In this document: positions 6,576 through 7,277 of the stretch, piece by piece
Position numbering within the stretch: position 1 is the first letter of the stretch
Layout: every line of letters starts with the position of its first letter
Assembly: GCA_030600975.1 (NCBI GenBank)
Contig: JAUVUL010000079.1
Span: 1 to 7,277 of the forward strand
Direction: 5' to 3'
Length of the DNA stretch: 7,277 nucleotides
From: Candidatus Aegiribacteria sp.
GTDB lineage: Bacteria > Fermentibacterota > Fermentibacteria > Fermentibacterales > JCC-6
Notes under the pieces: model-generated
Databases searched by the model: none
Seen by the model: the letters and a program-made list of their open reading frames with translations, nothing else
What the model was told of the DNA's origin: nothing
Translations under genes and position numbers: made by a program

Positions 6576-6601
6576 CTTAAAAGCAGTAAACCTACCAGCG
6601 A
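6563..6601 (-). promoter_or_regulatory. Competing stem between rpsG end and the fusA leader
   Basis: TCGCTGG (6601 to 6595), spanning the last codons of rpsG, is the exact complement of CCAGCGA (6569 to 6563). Four of these bases (6566-6569) are also used by the first arm of the fusA-sequestering hairpin, so the two stems compete. Ribosomes finishing rpsG would open this 7-bp stem. A 7-bp match could be chance. Confidence 0.35.
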
Positions 6602-7065
6602 TAATGGGCGAAGGCCTTGTTAGCTTCCGCCATTCTATGTGTATCTTCCTTTTTCTTAAGACTGCCGGAGTTTTCGCCTCTTGCCGCATCCATGATCTCC
6701 CCTGCCAGTCTGTCAGCCATGCCCCTGCCACTGCGGGCTTTGGCATACTGGATGATCCAGCGCATGGCAAGAGAATCCCGTTCCTGTGGCTTTACTTCCA
6801 ATGGGACCTGGTATGTGGATCCGCCCACCCGCCTTGATTTCACCTTGAGCTGCGGACGCACATTCCCCATTGCCCTGTTGAATATAGTTACAGGATCCTG
6901 TCCGGTTTTCTCTGTAATGATGTCCATTGCATCGTAAAAAATTCTCTCGGCAATAGATTTCTTACCTCTATGCATGAGTTTATTAATAAACTTTGCCATA
7001 AGCTGATTGCCGTACTTCCTGTCCGGTACGACTTCACGCTTTTTGGGCCTTGAACGTCTAGCCAT
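6592..7065 (-). CDS. rpsG: Ribosomal protein S7
   Basis: S7 nucleates assembly of the 30S head, lies at the E site and contacts mRNA and tRNA. In E. coli it represses its operon by binding the rpsL-rpsG spacer. The 157-residue protein starts MARRSRPKKREVVPDRKYGN and has the helical core KFINKLMHRGKKSIAERIFY, the beta-hairpin with SRRVGGSTYQVPLEV (77-91), and the C-terminal KKEDTHRMAEANKAFAHYRW. Length equals the common 156-157 residue form rather than the longer E. coli K-12 one. I chose the ATG at 7065 rather than the in-frame TTG at 7086, because MARR is the conserved start and a GGGGAGGA site sits 4-5 nt upstream. It follows rpsL by 42 nt (with a hairpin) and precedes fusA by 69 nt (with a second hairpin). 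Confidence 0.98.
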   Translation of the reverse strand: MARRSRPKKREVVPDRKYGNQLMAKFINKLMHRGKKSIAERIFYDAMDIITEKTGQDPVTIFNRAMGNVRPQLKVKSRRVGGSTYQVPLEVKPQERDSLAMRWIIQYAKARSGRGMADRLAGEIMDAARGENSGSLKKKEDTHRMAEANKAFAHYRW

Positions 7066-7084
7066 TCGTCCTCCCCGTCTACAC

Positions 7085-7107
7085 AATAAAGTGCAGAACG
7101 CTTTATT
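7085..7107 (-). promoter_or_regulatory. Hairpin in the rpsL-rpsG spacer (candidate S7 site)
   Basis: Directly after the rpsL stop the transcript reads AATAAAG, nine bases, then CTTTATT: a perfect 7-bp inverted repeat (7101-7107 with 7085-7091), with two more possible pairs inside the loop after a mismatch. The rpsG ribosome site lies outside the stem, about 10 nt further on. E. coli S7 binds the equivalent spacer for feedback control, so the location is suggestive, but the stem is AT-rich and I see no specific resemblance to the known site. The lack of a following T-run argues against a terminator. Confidence 0.4.
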
Positions 7108-7277
7108 CTAAACTTTTCTTGTGCCGTACTTCGATCGGCTCTGTTTTCTTCCTTCGACACCGGAAGTATCTTCAACCCCGCGGATAATATGATACCTCAC
7201 GCCGGGCAGATCCTTGACTCTGCCACCTCTTATGAACACTATCGAGTGTTCGTTGAGATTATGATCTATCCCCGGTA
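7108..7277 (-). CDS. rpsL: Ribosomal protein S12, C-terminal part (cut by window edge)
   Basis: S12 lies at the decoding centre and controls accuracy. Only the last 55 codons are in the window. They read [20 protein letters not shown], then [20 protein letters not shown] and a tail [15 protein letters not shown], the standard end of bacterial S12. The K-D-L-P segment matches the E. coli region with Lys87, Asp88 and Pro90: the lysine and proline where streptomycin-resistance changes occur are the unmutated type, and the aspartate that RimO methylthiolates in E. coli is present. The N-terminal half, including Lys42, is off the right edge and cannot be judged. The stop TAG is followed at once by the spacer hairpin, and rpsG begins 42 nt downstream. 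Confidence 0.97.
   Translation of the reverse strand, partial: PGIDHNLNEHSIVFIRGGRVKDLPGVRYHIIRGVEDTSGVEGRKQSRSKYGTRKV

Larger units (their letters stand above)
1..7277 (-). other. Joined str-S10 ribosomal protein operon
   Basis: All twelve genes lie on the minus strand in the classical order rpsL, rpsG, fusA, (no tuf), rpsJ, rplC, rplD, rplW, rplB, rpsS, rplV, rpsC, rplP. No strong promoter-like hexamer pair and no hairpin followed by a T-run was seen in any spacer, so a single long transcript is likely, though an internal promoter in the rpsJ-rplC gap cannot be excluded. The real promoter should lie upstream of rpsL and the operon should continue past rplP (rpmC, rpsQ and so on in most bacteria), both outside the window. 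The fusion of str and S10 clusters is common in bacteria; the missing tuf between fusA and rpsJ is the variable part. Confidence 0.93.

Noticed and set aside
6391..6837. 148-codon plus-strand frame across the fusA-rpsG junction
   Set aside because: Antisense to two confirmed genes, no motifs. The GGAGG on this strand within it is just the mirror of the inverted repeat before fusA.
7066..7086. TTG start extending S7 by seven residues
   Set aside because: The extension MCRRGGR would begin in the spacer hairpin and lacks a ribosome site; MARR with GGGGAGGA upstream is the normal start.

Overview
The whole window is one bacterial ribosomal-protein and translation-factor operon, read entirely from the minus strand. 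In transcription order (high to low coordinates) it holds the 3' end of rpsL (S12), rpsG (S7), fusA (EF-G), rpsJ (S10), rplC (L3), rplD (L4), rplW (L23), rplB (L2), rpsS (S19), rplV (L22), rpsC (S3) and the 5' end of rplP (L16). This is the str operon joined to the S10 operon. Ten genes are complete and two are cut by the window edges. No mobile element, tRNA, rRNA or CRISPR array is visible, and I found no gene on the plus strand.

Organism: the operon order, good Shine-Dalgarno sites and intact family motifs show a bacterium with roughly balanced base composition. Two features hint at the FCB side of the tree (Bacteroidota and relatives, including little-known candidate phyla). There is no tuf gene between fusA and rpsJ, and the L2 motif reads HPM rather than HPH. 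This is an inference from memory of those groups and cannot be settled from this window.

Layout: from rplC to rplP the genes are packed tightly (gaps of 1 to 11 nt, plus a 4-nt ATGA overlap between rplD and rplW). Several Shine-Dalgarno sites lie inside the end of the preceding gene, which suggests translational coupling. The less ordinary parts are three junctions. The rpsL-rpsG spacer (42 nt) has a hairpin right after the rpsL stop, in the position where E. coli S7 represses its own operon. The rpsG-fusA spacer (69 nt) has a perfect 10-bp inverted repeat that would bury the fusA Shine-Dalgarno, plus a competing 7-bp pairing with the last codons of rpsG. The rpsJ-rplC spacer (144 nt) is by far the largest gap and holds overlapping, mutually exclusive palindromes followed by a second hairpin just before a weak rplC ribosome site.

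Together the products make up much of the small-subunit head and decoding area (S3, S7, S10, S12, S19), large-subunit proteins of the peptidyl-transferase, exit-tunnel and A-site region (L2, L3, L4, L16, L22, L23), and the translocase EF-G. The proteins themselves are mostly ordinary. The candidate new biology is in the RNA structures at the three spacers, which could set subunit stoichiometry in the absence of tuf.
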